Positions 36,997-45,612 are shown, counted from the first letter of the stretch. The stretch is DNA of 64,000 nucleotides from Gimesia sp. (GCA_002706765.1 PAJV01000061.1:1-64000), one strand, 5' to 3'. The notes: generated by a model not told the origin, from the sequence alone. Translations and numbers: made by a program.

Positions 36997-37375
36997 AGAT
37001 CGAATTGCTTATCAAATCTGGAGAACTGTCTGAGGTTGGAATGAAATCCCTGCCCGTCAATGGTAGCCATCTTAACGATCCAGAAAGCGGAAATCGTTAT
37101 GATTTCCGAATTTCTTGATATTCTCTAAAGAAGAGCTCTTCTGTAAGCGTCATAAACGGCCCAATGATAATACCTTATGAGCATCAATTTTTCCAGCAGC
37201 TTGATCAATCGAATTTAGCCGGTTATTATCAGTGATAAGGAGTCGCTCCCATCGAATTTAACGCAGCGGGGATACTTTGATCGTGATTCGTCGCGGACCT
37301 GAAATTCTTAACACTTTTGACCGTTGAATTGCGCGGAAAATACTTTCTGCGACAAAATGAAGGCTTAAATTGTTC
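36997..37375. other. Divergent promoter region before the YrdC-phosphatase gene
   Basis: No gene is seen. It contains a 13-base palindrome TTATCAGTGATAA (37226-37238) that could be an operator, and no terminator. Confidence 0.35.
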
Positions 37376-38485
37376 ATGACCGAACGGATCAATCTAAAAC
37401 AGACTGACGACATCCGCGATGTGATTCATCTTGCTGTCCAGTACCTGGCAAAAGGAGAACTCGTCGCTTTTCCCACTGCGACAGCCTATGTGATCGCAGG
37501 CCAGTCGCTCAGCCCCGTCGCGATGGCGAAATTACGTTCCCTCTCTGGTGGTGACCAGCCGCTGGTCCTGTGTGTGAAAGGCTTTGACGAGGCACAGGAT
37601 TATCTGCCGGAAATGCCACCCCTGGCACGAAAACTGGCCAAACGCTGCTGGCCAGGTCCTGTCGTACTGGAACTGGAACGCCCCCAGCCAGGCAGCCTGT
37701 TCTCACAACTGCCCCCCGAAGTGCAGTCAGAAATCTGTCCCGGCAGTCAGATCAGACTTCGCGCCCCTGCGCATGAAATCATTTTTCAGACGATGCGACT
37801 CTCCCCTTCACCACTGGTACTCCTGAACGAAGATTCAAAATATCAGACAGCAGATTCCCTTATTGAAGATTATGGAGAAGAAGTCGCTTTGGTGATTGAT
37901 GATGGCCCGTCTCGCTTTGGGGACCAGTCTACCATCGTGGGGATTACCGATAATCAATGGAAAATTCTCCAGCCTGGTGTGGTCACTGAAACCACCCTCA
38001 AACGTCTCTCCAGCGAAATATACATGTTTATTTGCACAGGAAACACCTGCCGCAGCCCGATGGCAGAAGGCCTGTTTCGCAAATTGCTGGCAGATAAGCT
38101 GAAGTGCCAGGAAGATGAGCTGTCTGACAGGGGCTTTATTGTAGGGTCAGCGGGCCTTGCTGCCGCCATGGGCTCGCCTCCCAGCCCGGAAGGAGTCGCC
38201 ATCCTGGCTGAGCAGGGCATTGACATCCAGGCACATGAGAGCCAGCCACTGACCGAACGACTCCTGGACCAGTCTGATTATCTTTTTACCATGACCCAGA
38301 GTCATCGGGCAGCGATCCTGGCAGAGCGTCCCGACCTGAAAGAATCCGTCAAACTGCTGTCTGTGGAAGGAAAAGACGTCTCTGATCCGATTGGGGGAGG
38401 CTTTCAATGCTATGTCGATTGTAAAAATGAAATCGAAAAGCACCTTACCCAGATTGTTAATCAGATCAATATCCCACAAAACTGA
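37376..38485 (+). CDS. Degenerate YrdC/Sua5 domain fused to LMW protein-arginine phosphatase
   Basis: This 369-residue fusion has an N-terminal YrdC fold (about residues 1-205; FPTATAYVIAG, CWPGPVVLEL, QSTIVGI) and a C-terminal low-molecular-weight phosphatase (from about 214). In the YrdC half the KxR substrate-binding residues (usually KxRPxxxPL) are replaced by SLSGGDQPL and the SAN motif by LLNED, so threonylcarbamoyl-AMP synthesis is doubtful. The phosphatase has a C-x5-R loop at Cys220 to Arg226 (CTGNTCRS) and Thr224 at the position where YwlE carries the Thr that selects phosphoarginine over phosphotyrosine (Ile in tyrosine phosphatases). The acid motif SDPIGG is present. In B. subtilis tsaC-like ywlC, ywlE and rpiB (ywlF) are close neighbours; here the first two are one protein beside rpiB. 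Confidence 0.85.
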   Translation: MTERINLKQTDDIRDVIHLAVQYLAKGELVAFPTATAYVIAGQSLSPVAMAKLRSLSGGDQPLVLCVKGFDEAQDYLPEMPPLARKLAKRCWPGPVVLELERPQPGSLFSQLPPEVQSEICPGSQIRLRAPAHEIIFQTMRLSPSPLVLLNEDSKYQTADSLIEDYGEEVALVIDDGPSRFGDQSTIVGITDNQWKILQPGVVTETTLKRLSSEIYMFICTGNTCRSPMAEGLFRKLLADKLKCQEDELSDRGFIVGSAGLAAAMGSPPSPEGVAILAEQGIDIQAHESQPLTERLLDQSDYLFTMTQSHRAAILAERPDLKESVKLLSVEGKDVSDPIGGGFQCYVDCKNEIEKHLTQIVNQINIPQN

Positions 38486-38544
38486 TAAGCAGCCTGTATT
38501 TCCACCCGCCTGAGATAATCTTTTTTCAATCCTCATTTTCTACA

Positions 38545-38611
38545 TGAGCTGTGAGAGCTCACTTGCTATAATGGCTGGTAAACCATTAACCTTACCATTA
38601 TGAAGATAATG
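38545..38611. repeat. Three successive inverted repeats around a -10 element
   Basis: TGAGCT/AGCTCA (38545-38561), TAATGG/CCATTA (38569-38588) and CATTAT/ATAATG (38596-38611) are each perfect 6-bp arms in 67 bases. The second overlaps the TATAAT of the predicted promoter and the third lies just after the likely start, as repressor operators or a structured leader would. Confidence 0.6.
38564..38572 (+). promoter_or_regulatory. Extended -10 promoter upstream of rpiB
   Basis: TGCTATAAT is an exact extended -10 (TGnTATAAT). A -35 is not recognisable 17 bases upstream, which the extended form can tolerate. It would start transcription near 38579 and give a leader of about 200 bases to rpiB. Confidence 0.5.
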
Positions 38612-38785
38612 TTAACCCGTCAAACATTCACTCGTTACGATAAATAATCTACCCGCTGCGGGTTTGATATAAATCCTGATTCACTCCAGAAATCTCTCAA
38701 CAGGAAAATCACAGCGTACATTTACGGAATCAGGGTTCCTCATTATTTTAATTCTTCTCTTGCCACTTGATACAAAAGAGTTTCG

Positions 38786-39241
38786 ATGAAAATTGCAGTT
38801 GCCAGCGATCACCGGGGATTTGCTACGAAGGTCAAGATCCTCACTCTCCTCAACCAGCTGGGGCATGTGGCCTTAGATTATGGTCCCGATGATGGAGAGA
38901 GCGTCGACTACCCCGACTATGCGGTGAAAGTCGCGAGAGCCATCGGTGAAAAAACGATCGATCGGGGGATTCTGATCTGCGGTACTGGTATGGGAATGTG
39001 CATTGTCGCCAATAAATTTCCGGGAGTGCGCGCCACACCCTGCCACGATGATATCACCGCCCAGATGAGCCGTCTGCACAACGATTCCAACGTACTCTGC
39101 CTGTCTGCTGATCTGCTGGGAGATCGACTCGTCAACCGCATGATCGAAATCTGGCTTAAAGAGGAATTCGAAGGTGGCAGACACGCGCGACGCCTGGAAA
39201 AACTGCACAAGGTCGAAGAAGAAAACATGCCTCCGCATTGA
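38786..39241 (+). CDS. rpiB: Ribose-5-phosphate isomerase B
   Basis: RpiB converts ribose-5-phosphate and ribulose-5-phosphate (pentose phosphate pathway). The 151-residue protein shows the family opening MKIAVASDHRGFATKVKILT, the catalytic Cys65 in ILICGTGMGMCIVANKFPGV and the substrate-binding NDSNVLCLSADLLGDRLV. The family includes related sugar-phosphate isomerases, but this is the usual annotation. It follows the YrdC-phosphatase gene by 300 bases, matching the ywlCDEF neighbourhood of Firmicutes. Confidence 0.93.
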   Translation: MKIAVASDHRGFATKVKILTLLNQLGHVALDYGPDDGESVDYPDYAVKVARAIGEKTIDRGILICGTGMGMCIVANKFPGVRATPCHDDITAQMSRLHNDSNVLCLSADLLGDRLVNRMIEIWLKEEFEGGRHARRLEKLHKVEEENMPPH

Positions 39242-39526
39242 GTCTTTTTTCACCCGCTGTCTAAATGAATATTCCGCATCAGCATGAAACAACTGGCCCC
39301 CTCACCGCTTTGCTGCGCCGAACACTCCTGCCTGTAAGAAACGGCAATTCCGGATCTCGCAGATATACCGCGGGAGTCATGGAATTTCCCTCACTGATTC
39401 CTTTTCAAATGGAACAAATCTCTGTATCGTCAACAGTGAGTCATCAGGGAATTATAGACTTCTTTTTTCAGGGTATCAGCCGTTCGAATCCCAGCGAAAA
39501 GAAATAACACAGAGGGTAATGCGATC

Positions 39527-39913
39527 ATGGATCAGGCCAGCTTAAAATTTACCAAAACACATGAATGGGTCGGCGTCGAAGGCGATATTGCGACTGTCGG
39601 AATTTCTGATTTCGCTGTAAATCAATTGACCGATCTGGTTTATATTGAACTCCCGAAAATCGGGTCAACATGCGAAGCCGGCAAAGTATTCGGCGAAGTC
39701 GAAAGTGTCAAAGCCGTCAGCGATCTCTACGCCCCTGTCAGCGGGGAAATTGTGGAGGCAAACGAAGCCCTCGTGGATGATCAGTCTCCTCTGTCTGATG
39801 ATCCTTTCGGTGCCGGCTGGATCACAAAAGTCAAAATGTCGAACCCCGCAGAACTGGATCAGTTCATGAACGCCGACGACTACAAAAAGTTTTGTGAGTC
39901 AGAAGCCCACTGA
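39527..39913 (+). CDS. gcvH: Glycine cleavage system H protein
   Basis: GcvH carries the lipoyl arm that shuttles aminomethyl groups. This 128-residue protein has the lipoylation site Lys62 in FGEVESVKAVSDLYAPVSGE and the family start KFTKTHEWVGVEGDIATVGI. It opens a same-strand set with gcvPA, gcvPB and a LipM-like gene. A GAGGG site lies upstream of the ATG. Confidence 0.96.
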   Translation: MDQASLKFTKTHEWVGVEGDIATVGISDFAVNQLTDLVYIELPKIGSTCEAGKVFGEVESVKAVSDLYAPVSGEIVEANEALVDDQSPLSDDPFGAGWITKVKMSNPAELDQFMNADDYKKFCESEAH

Positions 39914-40092
39914 AGCTAACAGGCCAACCTGGCAGTGACCCGATGACACCGGTTGTTCACTGTACTTTTCTGATTCGAGGAAGTCGATTCCGTCGATCCC
40001 CTCCGAAAATGGATAAAACAGAGTTCCCACGCTTCTTCGGCGACTATAATCCCACAGCGTTTACCAAAATCACGTTTTTTATCGAGTGAACC

Positions 40093-41448
40093 GTGCCCTA
40101 CATTTTCAACACACCAGAACAGCAGCAGGAAATGCTGAAAACGATCGGCGTTGACTCGCTGGAAGCTTTATTCGCGACCATCCCTTCTGAGCTCCGACTG
40201 GATCGCCCCCTTGAGATTCCCCCCGCGCTGACCGAAATGGAGCTGCAGGCACATGTCAGCAGACTCGCAGCAAAGAACGTCGGACCGACGTCACGTGTCT
40301 GCATGCAGGGCGGCGGTGCCTACGATCATTTTATTCCTGCTGCCGTGGATGAAATTGCCCGCCGGGGTGAATTCTACACGGCCTATACCCCCTATCAGGC
40401 TGAAGCCAGCCAGGGTAGTCTGCAGACGTTTTTTGAATTTCAATCCCTGATCTGTCGGCTCACCGGCATGGATGTATCCAACGCCAGTCTCTACGAAGGG
40501 GGAACCTGTGTCAGTGAAGCCGCCTTCATGGCAATGCGGGTAACGAATCGACACAACCGCGTGGTGCTGCTCGGTTCACTGCATCCGGAATACCAGCAGG
40601 TGGTCGAAACCTATCTGACACATTTGAACTGTGAAGTCGTCGTCGTGCCCTGTGTTGATGGGGCCGCCGACCCTGCTGCCGTCGATGCTGCCATGAATGA
40701 AGAAACCGCCTGTCTGGTCATCCAGCATCCGAATTTCTTTGGAACGCTGGAAGAAGCAGAACAGCTGACGGAAATCGCACACAAATATGGTGCCCTGTCT
40801 GTCGTGTCCTATGACCCGATCAGTCTCGGGATTCTGAAACGACCCGGAGACTATGGCGCAGATATCGCGATTGCCGAAGGCCAGTCGCTGGGAACCCCCC
40901 TGCAGTTTGGCGGCCCTTACCTCGGCCTGTTTTCCTGCAGTGAAAAGTTTGTCCGCAGAATGCCCGGTCGGCTGATTGGGCAGACCGTTGATAGAAACGG
41001 CAAACGCTGTTATGTTCTCAATCTGCAGGCTCGCGAGCAACATATCCGCCGCGATAAAGCCACCAGTAACATCTGCAGTAACCAGGGGCTCATCGCGATT
41101 CGTGCTGCCGTCTACCTCTCCCTGCTCGGCAAACAGGGGATCCGCGAAGTCGCTGAACTCTCGTGCCAGAAAGCACACTATGCCGCTGAGCAACTTGCGA
41201 TGGTCGAGGGGATCGAGCTTCTGTTCCCGGAACGCTCTTTCTTCAAAGAGTTCGCAGTCAGTTGTTCCGAAGGGGCGGATTACCTGCTGCGAAAAGCACG
41301 ACAGGCCGGCTTTGACCTGGGACCGGAACTGTCCCGGTTTGACTACAAAAATGCTTCCGATCAATTCCAGACGGGTGTGCTGGTAGCGATTACCGAACAG
41401 AGAACACGCTCAGAAATCGATCAACTGGTCACTGCCTTAAAAGCATAA
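40093..41448 (+). CDS. gcvPA: Glycine dehydrogenase (decarboxylating) subunit 1
   Basis: This is the N-terminal half-equivalent of the P protein, 451 residues. It begins MPYIFNTPEQQQEMLKTIGV and carries YTAYTPYQAEASQGSLQTFF and IAEGQSLGTPLQFGGPYLGL, typical of GcvPA. The start is GTG. The PLP lysine is on the partner subunit GcvPB, encoded 66 bases downstream, so the split form of the enzyme is encoded here. Confidence 0.96.
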   Translation: MPYIFNTPEQQQEMLKTIGVDSLEALFATIPSELRLDRPLEIPPALTEMELQAHVSRLAAKNVGPTSRVCMQGGGAYDHFIPAAVDEIARRGEFYTAYTPYQAEASQGSLQTFFEFQSLICRLTGMDVSNASLYEGGTCVSEAAFMAMRVTNRHNRVVLLGSLHPEYQQVVETYLTHLNCEVVVVPCVDGAADPAAVDAAMNEETACLVIQHPNFFGTLEEAEQLTEIAHKYGALSVVSYDPISLGILKRPGDYGADIAIAEGQSLGTPLQFGGPYLGLFSCSEKFVRRMPGRLIGQTVDRNGKRCYVLNLQAREQHIRRDKATSNICSNQGLIAIRAAVYLSLLGKQGIREVAELSCQKAHYAAEQLAMVEGIELLFPERSFFKEFAVSCSEGADYLLRKARQAGFDLGPELSRFDYKNASDQFQTGVLVAITEQRTRSEIDQLVTALKA

Positions 41449-41514
41449 ACGTCTCGATTGATCCAAGTGCTTAACACGTTTCCTTTTTAAAATTTCGAAG
41501 CAGCATCCAATACC

Positions 41515-42984
41515 ATGCGAAATAAACTGGCCACGGAATCATTATTTGCTCTCTCTCAACCCGGCAGACGCGGCGCTGAATTTCCCGCTGCGGATGTTCC
41601 GGAACGCCCCTTGAGCGAGCTGATCCCGGCTTCAGCACTGGCAGACAAACCGACCGGACTGCCAGAAGTCACCGAGTCTGATGTGATTCGTCACTTCGTC
41701 AATCTGTCGACGTTGAATATGTGCGTCGACACCCACTTCTACCCCCTGGGCAGTTGTACGATGAAGTACAATCCCAAACGACATGAGCGGCTCGCCAGCC
41801 TGCCGGGAATCGTGGATCTGCACCCCTATCAGAATCAGTCGGATCTGCAGGGAATGCTGGGCATGCTGTACGAGATGCAGGAAATGCTGGCAGAAATAGC
41901 AGGGCTGCCAGCCGTCTCGCTGCAACCCGCGGCCGGTGCCCAGGGAGAATTCACTGCCCTGTTGACCGCCAAAGCCTATTTTGAAGACCGTGGTGAAAAG
42001 CGAACGAAAGTTCTGTTCCCCAACAGTGCCCACGGGACGAACCCGGCCAGTGCCGCGATCGCTGGTTTTGATTGTGTGCAGCTTGCCAGCAGTAAAGAAG
42101 GTCTGGTCGATCTCGAAGACCTCAAGGCACACCTGGATGATCAGACTGCAGTCTTTATGGTCACCAACCCGAATACGCTGGGACTGTTCGAAAAAGACAT
42201 CAAGCAGATTGCGCAAATGGTGCACGATGTCGGCGGTCTGGTTTACATCGACGGAGCCAACATGAACGCCATTCTGGGCTATACTCGACCAGGCGATTTT
42301 GGTGGCGACATGATGCACTTCAACGTCCATAAAACCTTCACAGGACCACATGGCGCCGGCGGTCCCGGTTCGGGTCCGATAGCCGTTCGTGATTTCCTCG
42401 CAGACTTTCTGCCAGGACCCGTGATTCATTTTCATCCTGATGCAGACGAAACCGATCAATATACTCTGGAAACCCCGGCAAAATCGATTGGTCGCGTCCG
42501 GTCATTTTACGGAAACATCGGCATCCTCGTCCGGGGCTACTGCTATCTGAGAACTCTGGGAGCACCCGGTCTCAAAGCGGTTTCTGAAAATGCCGTGCTG
42601 AATGCCAACTATCTGAAAGCATTGCTGAAGGATGTTCTGCCTGTTCCCAATGGCGACCTGTGCATGCATGAGTTTGTGGCCTCCGCCTCCAAATCCAAAG
42701 CCGCCAATGGAATCACGGCCATGGATATTGCCAAACGACTGCTGGACTTCGGTTTCCATGCTCCCACGGTTTATTTCCCGCTGGTGGTGCCTGAGGCCAT
42801 CATGGTAGAACCGACGGAAACAGAGTCCAAAGAAACCCTGGATGCCTTCGCGGAAACCATTATCAAAATCCTCAAGGAAGACCCGGAATTTCTGCACCAG
42901 GCTCCCCACAGCACGATCGTACAGAGGCCCGACGAAGTGGTCGCCGCCCGTAATCCGATCCTGCAGTGCTGCGAGCCTCAATAA
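41515..42984 (+). CDS. gcvPB: Glycine dehydrogenase (decarboxylating) subunit 2
   Basis: This 489-residue PLP subunit of the split P protein decarboxylates glycine. The PLP-binding lysine is Lys273 in FNVHKTFTGPHGAGGPGSGP. STLNMCVDTHFYPLGSCTMK and HGTNPASAAIAGFDCVQL are family segments. It completes gcvH-gcvPA-gcvPB and is followed 48 bases later by a LipM-like gene. No gcvT is in the window. Confidence 0.96.
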   Translation: MRNKLATESLFALSQPGRRGAEFPAADVPERPLSELIPASALADKPTGLPEVTESDVIRHFVNLSTLNMCVDTHFYPLGSCTMKYNPKRHERLASLPGIVDLHPYQNQSDLQGMLGMLYEMQEMLAEIAGLPAVSLQPAAGAQGEFTALLTAKAYFEDRGEKRTKVLFPNSAHGTNPASAAIAGFDCVQLASSKEGLVDLEDLKAHLDDQTAVFMVTNPNTLGLFEKDIKQIAQMVHDVGGLVYIDGANMNAILGYTRPGDFGGDMMHFNVHKTFTGPHGAGGPGSGPIAVRDFLADFLPGPVIHFHPDADETDQYTLETPAKSIGRVRSFYGNIGILVRGYCYLRTLGAPGLKAVSENAVLNANYLKALLKDVLPVPNGDLCMHEFVASASKSKAANGITAMDIAKRLLDFGFHAPTVYFPLVVPEAIMVEPTETESKETLDAFAETIIKILKEDPEFLHQAPHSTIVQRPDEVVAARNPILQCCEPQ

Positions 42985-43032
42985 CTGTTTCCGTCCGAAA
43001 TCCTGTGACTCGCTCTACAGTCTGGTTCCGAC

Positions 43033-43809
43033 ATGCCTCCTTCAGCAACCCCGGATCACTGTCGCCTGATCATCGAACCGGCTCCCCTGTCAGGGAACCG
43101 GAACATGGCCATCGACGAAACCCTGCTGGAGTCAGCCGCCACTGAAAACCGCTGTACCCTACGCTGGTATCAATGGGATCAGCCCACAATATCACTGGGA
43201 TACTTTCAGAAAAATGTGTCAGAAGACGCAGACGAGAGCTGGAAATATCTGGCGCGGGTGCGGAGACTCTCCGGTGGCGGAGCGATTTTACATCACCATG
43301 AATTGACCTATTCATTCGCACTGCCCGGCAGTCACCCGCTGGCAAAATTACCGCCAGAACTGTACGTGGCGATCCATCAGCCTATTATTGACGTCCTGGC
43401 AGCACACGGCCTGCCGGTTCAGTTTCGCGGCGTCTCATTTCGATCGGAATCGGAGCCATTTCTCTGCTTCGGGCGAGGCGATGAACGAGATCTGATTTAC
43501 CAGGGACAAAAAATCCTGGGCAGCGCACAACGCAGACGGCGTGGAGCAATTGTCCAGCACGGCAGCCTCTTACTGCTGACTTCAGAACATGCGCCCGATT
43601 TTCCCGGTTTACTGAACCTGACTGGTCAAACCGATCGATTTCAGGAAACGTTTCTCAAGAACCTGACTGTCGATTTTTCAAACGCCATTTCCCAGGCGCT
43701 GGAATTCCCGCTGGAGTCACAAATCCTGACTGACGAAGAACTCGCTCAATCGGAGAGCCTGGAAAAAGAAAAATATTCCACTGATGAGTGGACCTCACGC
43801 AAAAAATAG
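43033..43809 (+). CDS. LipM/LplA-like lipoyl/octanoyl transferase
   Basis: This 258-residue protein of the biotin/lipoyl ligase fold has IDETLLESA, RRLSGGGAILHHHELTYSFA and the motif QGQKILGSAQRRRRGAIVQHGSLL with Lys160. Cys145 in EPFLCFGRGD matches the position of the acyl-carrying Cys150 of B. subtilis LipM (…ACF… before the GxK motif), so octanoyl transfer to GcvH is favoured over ATP-dependent lipoate ligation. Its place directly after gcvPB supports a role in lipoylating GcvH. The final assignment between LipM and LplA needs biochemical proof. Confidence 0.85.
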   Translation: MPPSATPDHCRLIIEPAPLSGNRNMAIDETLLESAATENRCTLRWYQWDQPTISLGYFQKNVSEDADESWKYLARVRRLSGGGAILHHHELTYSFALPGSHPLAKLPPELYVAIHQPIIDVLAAHGLPVQFRGVSFRSESEPFLCFGRGDERDLIYQGQKILGSAQRRRRGAIVQHGSLLLLTSEHAPDFPGLLNLTGQTDRFQETFLKNLTVDFSNAISQALEFPLESQILTDEELAQSESLEKEKYSTDEWTSRKK

Positions 43810-43877
43810 CGATAACAGCTGTACCATCAACACTTATCAGATTCAAGCAGATTTATTAGTTTATTAATAAATTATCC

Positions 43878-43898
43878 ACACGCAGGATGCGTGTTTTA
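43878..43898 (+). terminator. Probable weak terminator of the gcv gene set
   Basis: ACACGCA (43878-43884), a GGA loop and TGCGTGT (43888-43894) form a perfect 7-bp hairpin followed by TTT. The T-run is short, so termination may be partial. Confidence 0.5.
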
Positions 43899-43904
43899 TA
43901 GTTA

Positions 43905-43919
43905 TTGACATTACGTCAA
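43905..43919. promoter_or_regulatory. TTGAC-N5-GTCAA inverted repeat
   Basis: TTGAC (43905-43909) and GTCAA (43915-43919) are perfect arms around ATTAC, a size and spacing that suits a dimeric repressor. The first arm could also be a -35 hexamer (TTGACA) for the FHA gene, although no -10 is evident at the right distance. Confidence 0.35.
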
Positions 43920-44166
43920 ATGCCTGATAGCGTTAAGGATGTAATACATACTTTATTTCATTGAGATTTCGTGTTACGGAAAAAAGTAGTGGCGTTTTAC
44001 TTACGAGGAAGTGAGTCAAACCACACAATGCGGGCCTGACGGGCATTGTTATTTGCTCCTTTCATTGACAGATCCGAAGGTACCTCACTCATTTCTGTTT
44101 CTTGTTCATTTCACATTTTTTCTTCTAATCTAATAAGTCAAAAATGAAAACCAGGTGATCGGTAAC

Positions 44167-44195
44167 GGGATGGTAATTTCCAATTACCGCATCCC
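44167..44195 (+). promoter_or_regulatory. Leader hairpin upstream of the FHA gene
   Basis: GGTAATT pairs with AATTACC around a TCC loop, and the outer GGGAT pairs with ATCCC with a two-base bulge. The hairpin lies about 50 bases before the FHA start codon and no T-run follows, so a regulatory role is more likely than termination. Confidence 0.4.
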
Positions 44196-44244
44196 CTTCC
44201 AGAGCTTTGAAGTGTTCTGTTTGAAACCTATGGAGTGAACGTTT

Positions 44245-45087
44245 ATGTTGCAGCTTTCGTTAAAAGTCGTGGGCGGTCGTCATGATGGAAAACAAATCCC
44301 CATCAAAAGCAAAAAGTTTTTGATTGGCCGGGAAGAAGACTGCCATCTGCGCCCCAACAGCGACATGGTCAGTCGACACCACTGTGTTTTTACAGTGGAT
44401 GAATACAGTGTCCGTTTACGGGATTTTGGCAGTACTAACGGCACAATGGTCAATGGTAAACGGATCAAGGGTGAAGTGCAGCTTTCCCATGCAGATCAGA
44501 TCCGGGTCGGCAAACTGGATTTTGAAATTCAGATGTCACATACAGCGGATGCGGCTCCCGACAAAGCAGAAACCGCTGCGCCAGCTGCCCCCGGCAGTGA
44601 TATTCTGACCGGCTCCGATACCGTTTTTGACATTCCCGTGCACGCATCGGAAGAAAATACTTCCGCTCCTGCTGAACCAGAAGCCGCCCCCGCTCCGCAG
44701 GCACCTGCCGCCCCGGGAGTTTATGAAGGAGATACGCAGATTCTGACGGCTGAACAGCAGCGTCAGGCACAGCAGGCATACGAGCAGGCAGCCCAACAGG
44801 CTGGTTACCCGCCGCAGCCGCAATATGGATATCCTCCCCAGCAAATGCATCCCGGGCAGCCCTATCCTTACCAGATGCCCCCCCAGTATTATCCACAACA
44901 GGGGTATCCGCAACAGCCGATGCCAGCTTATCCACAGCAGTATCAGATGCCCCCTCAGGGTTACCCGCAGCAGCCTCCACAACATCAGGAAGAACAACAG
45001 GGACGATCCAAACCGGACTTGCCGCCCGTGACACTTCCTCCACCGGAACAGACCGGGCTCAAGAATAAGCAGGAAGCCGAGAAATAG
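44245..45087 (+). CDS. FHA-domain protein with Pro/Gln/Tyr-rich tail
   Basis: This 280-residue protein starts with an FHA phosphothreonine-binding domain (about residues 5-95; FLIGREEDCHLRPNSDMVSR and LRDFGSTNGTMVNGKRIKG). It continues with an Ala/Pro-rich linker and a low-complexity tail rich in Pro, Gln and Tyr (AQQAGYPPQPQYGYPPQQMH). The tail may be disordered or form interactions. FHA proteins read Ser/Thr kinase signals, and planctomycetes have many such kinases. It stands alone with its own terminator. Confidence 0.92.
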   Translation: MLQLSLKVVGGRHDGKQIPIKSKKFLIGREEDCHLRPNSDMVSRHHCVFTVDEYSVRLRDFGSTNGTMVNGKRIKGEVQLSHADQIRVGKLDFEIQMSHTADAAPDKAETAAPAAPGSDILTGSDTVFDIPVHASEENTSAPAEPEAAPAPQAPAAPGVYEGDTQILTAEQQRQAQQAYEQAAQQAGYPPQPQYGYPPQQMHPGQPYPYQMPPQYYPQQGYPQQPMPAYPQQYQMPPQGYPQQPPQHQEEQQGRSKPDLPPVTLPPPEQTGLKNKQEAEK

Positions 45088-45091
45088 TTTG

Positions 45092-45130
45092 GACTGCCTC
45101 GATGGCCATCGCGTCCGGCAGTCTTATATT
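45092..45130 (+). terminator. Intrinsic terminator after the FHA gene
   Basis: GACTGCC (45092-45098) pairs with GGCAGTC (45117-45123), with a nested GATGGCCATC palindrome in the loop, followed by a short TTATATT tail. It starts four bases after the stop codon region of the FHA gene. Confidence 0.6.
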
Positions 45131-45309
45131 CACGACTTCCCATTGCTTTTCTCAATTGTGTTTGGCAGAATCAGAGAATAAGATCAGGGATGTAGTCAAT
45201 CAATCATACAGGCAAATTCGTTGCGACACCTGCATCGATCCCATTGATTGATCCTGTTCTGAAACTGTGAATTCACAATCTATGATGCTAACAGAGGGAG
45301 ATGCTTTCC

Positions 45310-45522
45310 GTGAATGATTCAGCCAACGCCAGCAACGACATTCAGAGACGATATCGTGAGTTTCTAGACCTGCTGCCACTGACGTTGTCACTCGCCGGCC
45401 TCCCGGAAAGCGATCATGGCAAATATTACACGGAAGAGCAGGTGGAAGCCCGGGCTTATACCGTCAAGCACGCCTTTAAACAGGCCCGTATCCTGGCGCG
45501 GGAATGTATTCAAAAGCATTAA
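45310..45522 (+). CDS. Small conserved-looking protein, function unknown
   Basis: This 70-residue protein starts at GTG 45310, chosen because the GAGGGAG ribosome site lies nine bases upstream. The ATG at 45301 abuts that site and would be too close. It has two helices (DIQRRYREFLDLLPLTLSLA and EQVEARAYTVKHAFKQARIL) and no motif I recognise. It resembles small helical proteins often seen near planctomycete regulatory genes. It stands alone before a bidirectional terminator. Confidence 0.6.
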   Translation: MNDSANASNDIQRRYREFLDLLPLTLSLAGLPESDHGKYYTEEQVEARAYTVKHAFKQARILARECIQKH

Positions 45523-45572
45523 AACTGATATCCGCCGCAGTTCTGTCGCGGAGGTGCTCCTACAGGCAAACA

Positions 45573-45612
45573 AAAACGGGAGTCGAATTCATCTGAATCC
45601 GGCTCCCGTTTT
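45573..45612. terminator. Bidirectional intrinsic terminator
   Basis: AAAACGGGAG (45573-45582) pairs perfectly with CTCCCGTTTT (45603-45612), with A and T runs on both sides. It lies between a small plus-strand gene and a minus-strand lipoprotein gene that end toward each other. Confidence 0.85.

Larger units (their letters stand above)
38486..38785. other. Intergenic region upstream of rpiB
   Basis: The stretch holds the candidate extended -10 promoter and inverted-repeat cluster listed separately, and no gene. About 200 bases separate the predicted start from rpiB, leaving a sizeable leader. Confidence 0.45.
43810..44244. other. Intergenic region between the gcv set and the FHA gene
   Basis: This stretch is AT-rich at its start and holds the weak terminator, the TTGAC/GTCAA repeat and the leader hairpin listed separately. 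No gene is seen. Confidence 0.45.

Noticed and set aside
37226-37238. Palindrome TTATCAGTGATAA
   Set aside because: A single short AT-rich palindrome with no partner copy; too weak for a regulatory call.
39482-39490. GTTCGAATC, resembling a tRNA T-loop
   Set aside because: The flanking bases do not pair as a T-stem and no acceptor, D or anticodon arms are found around it.
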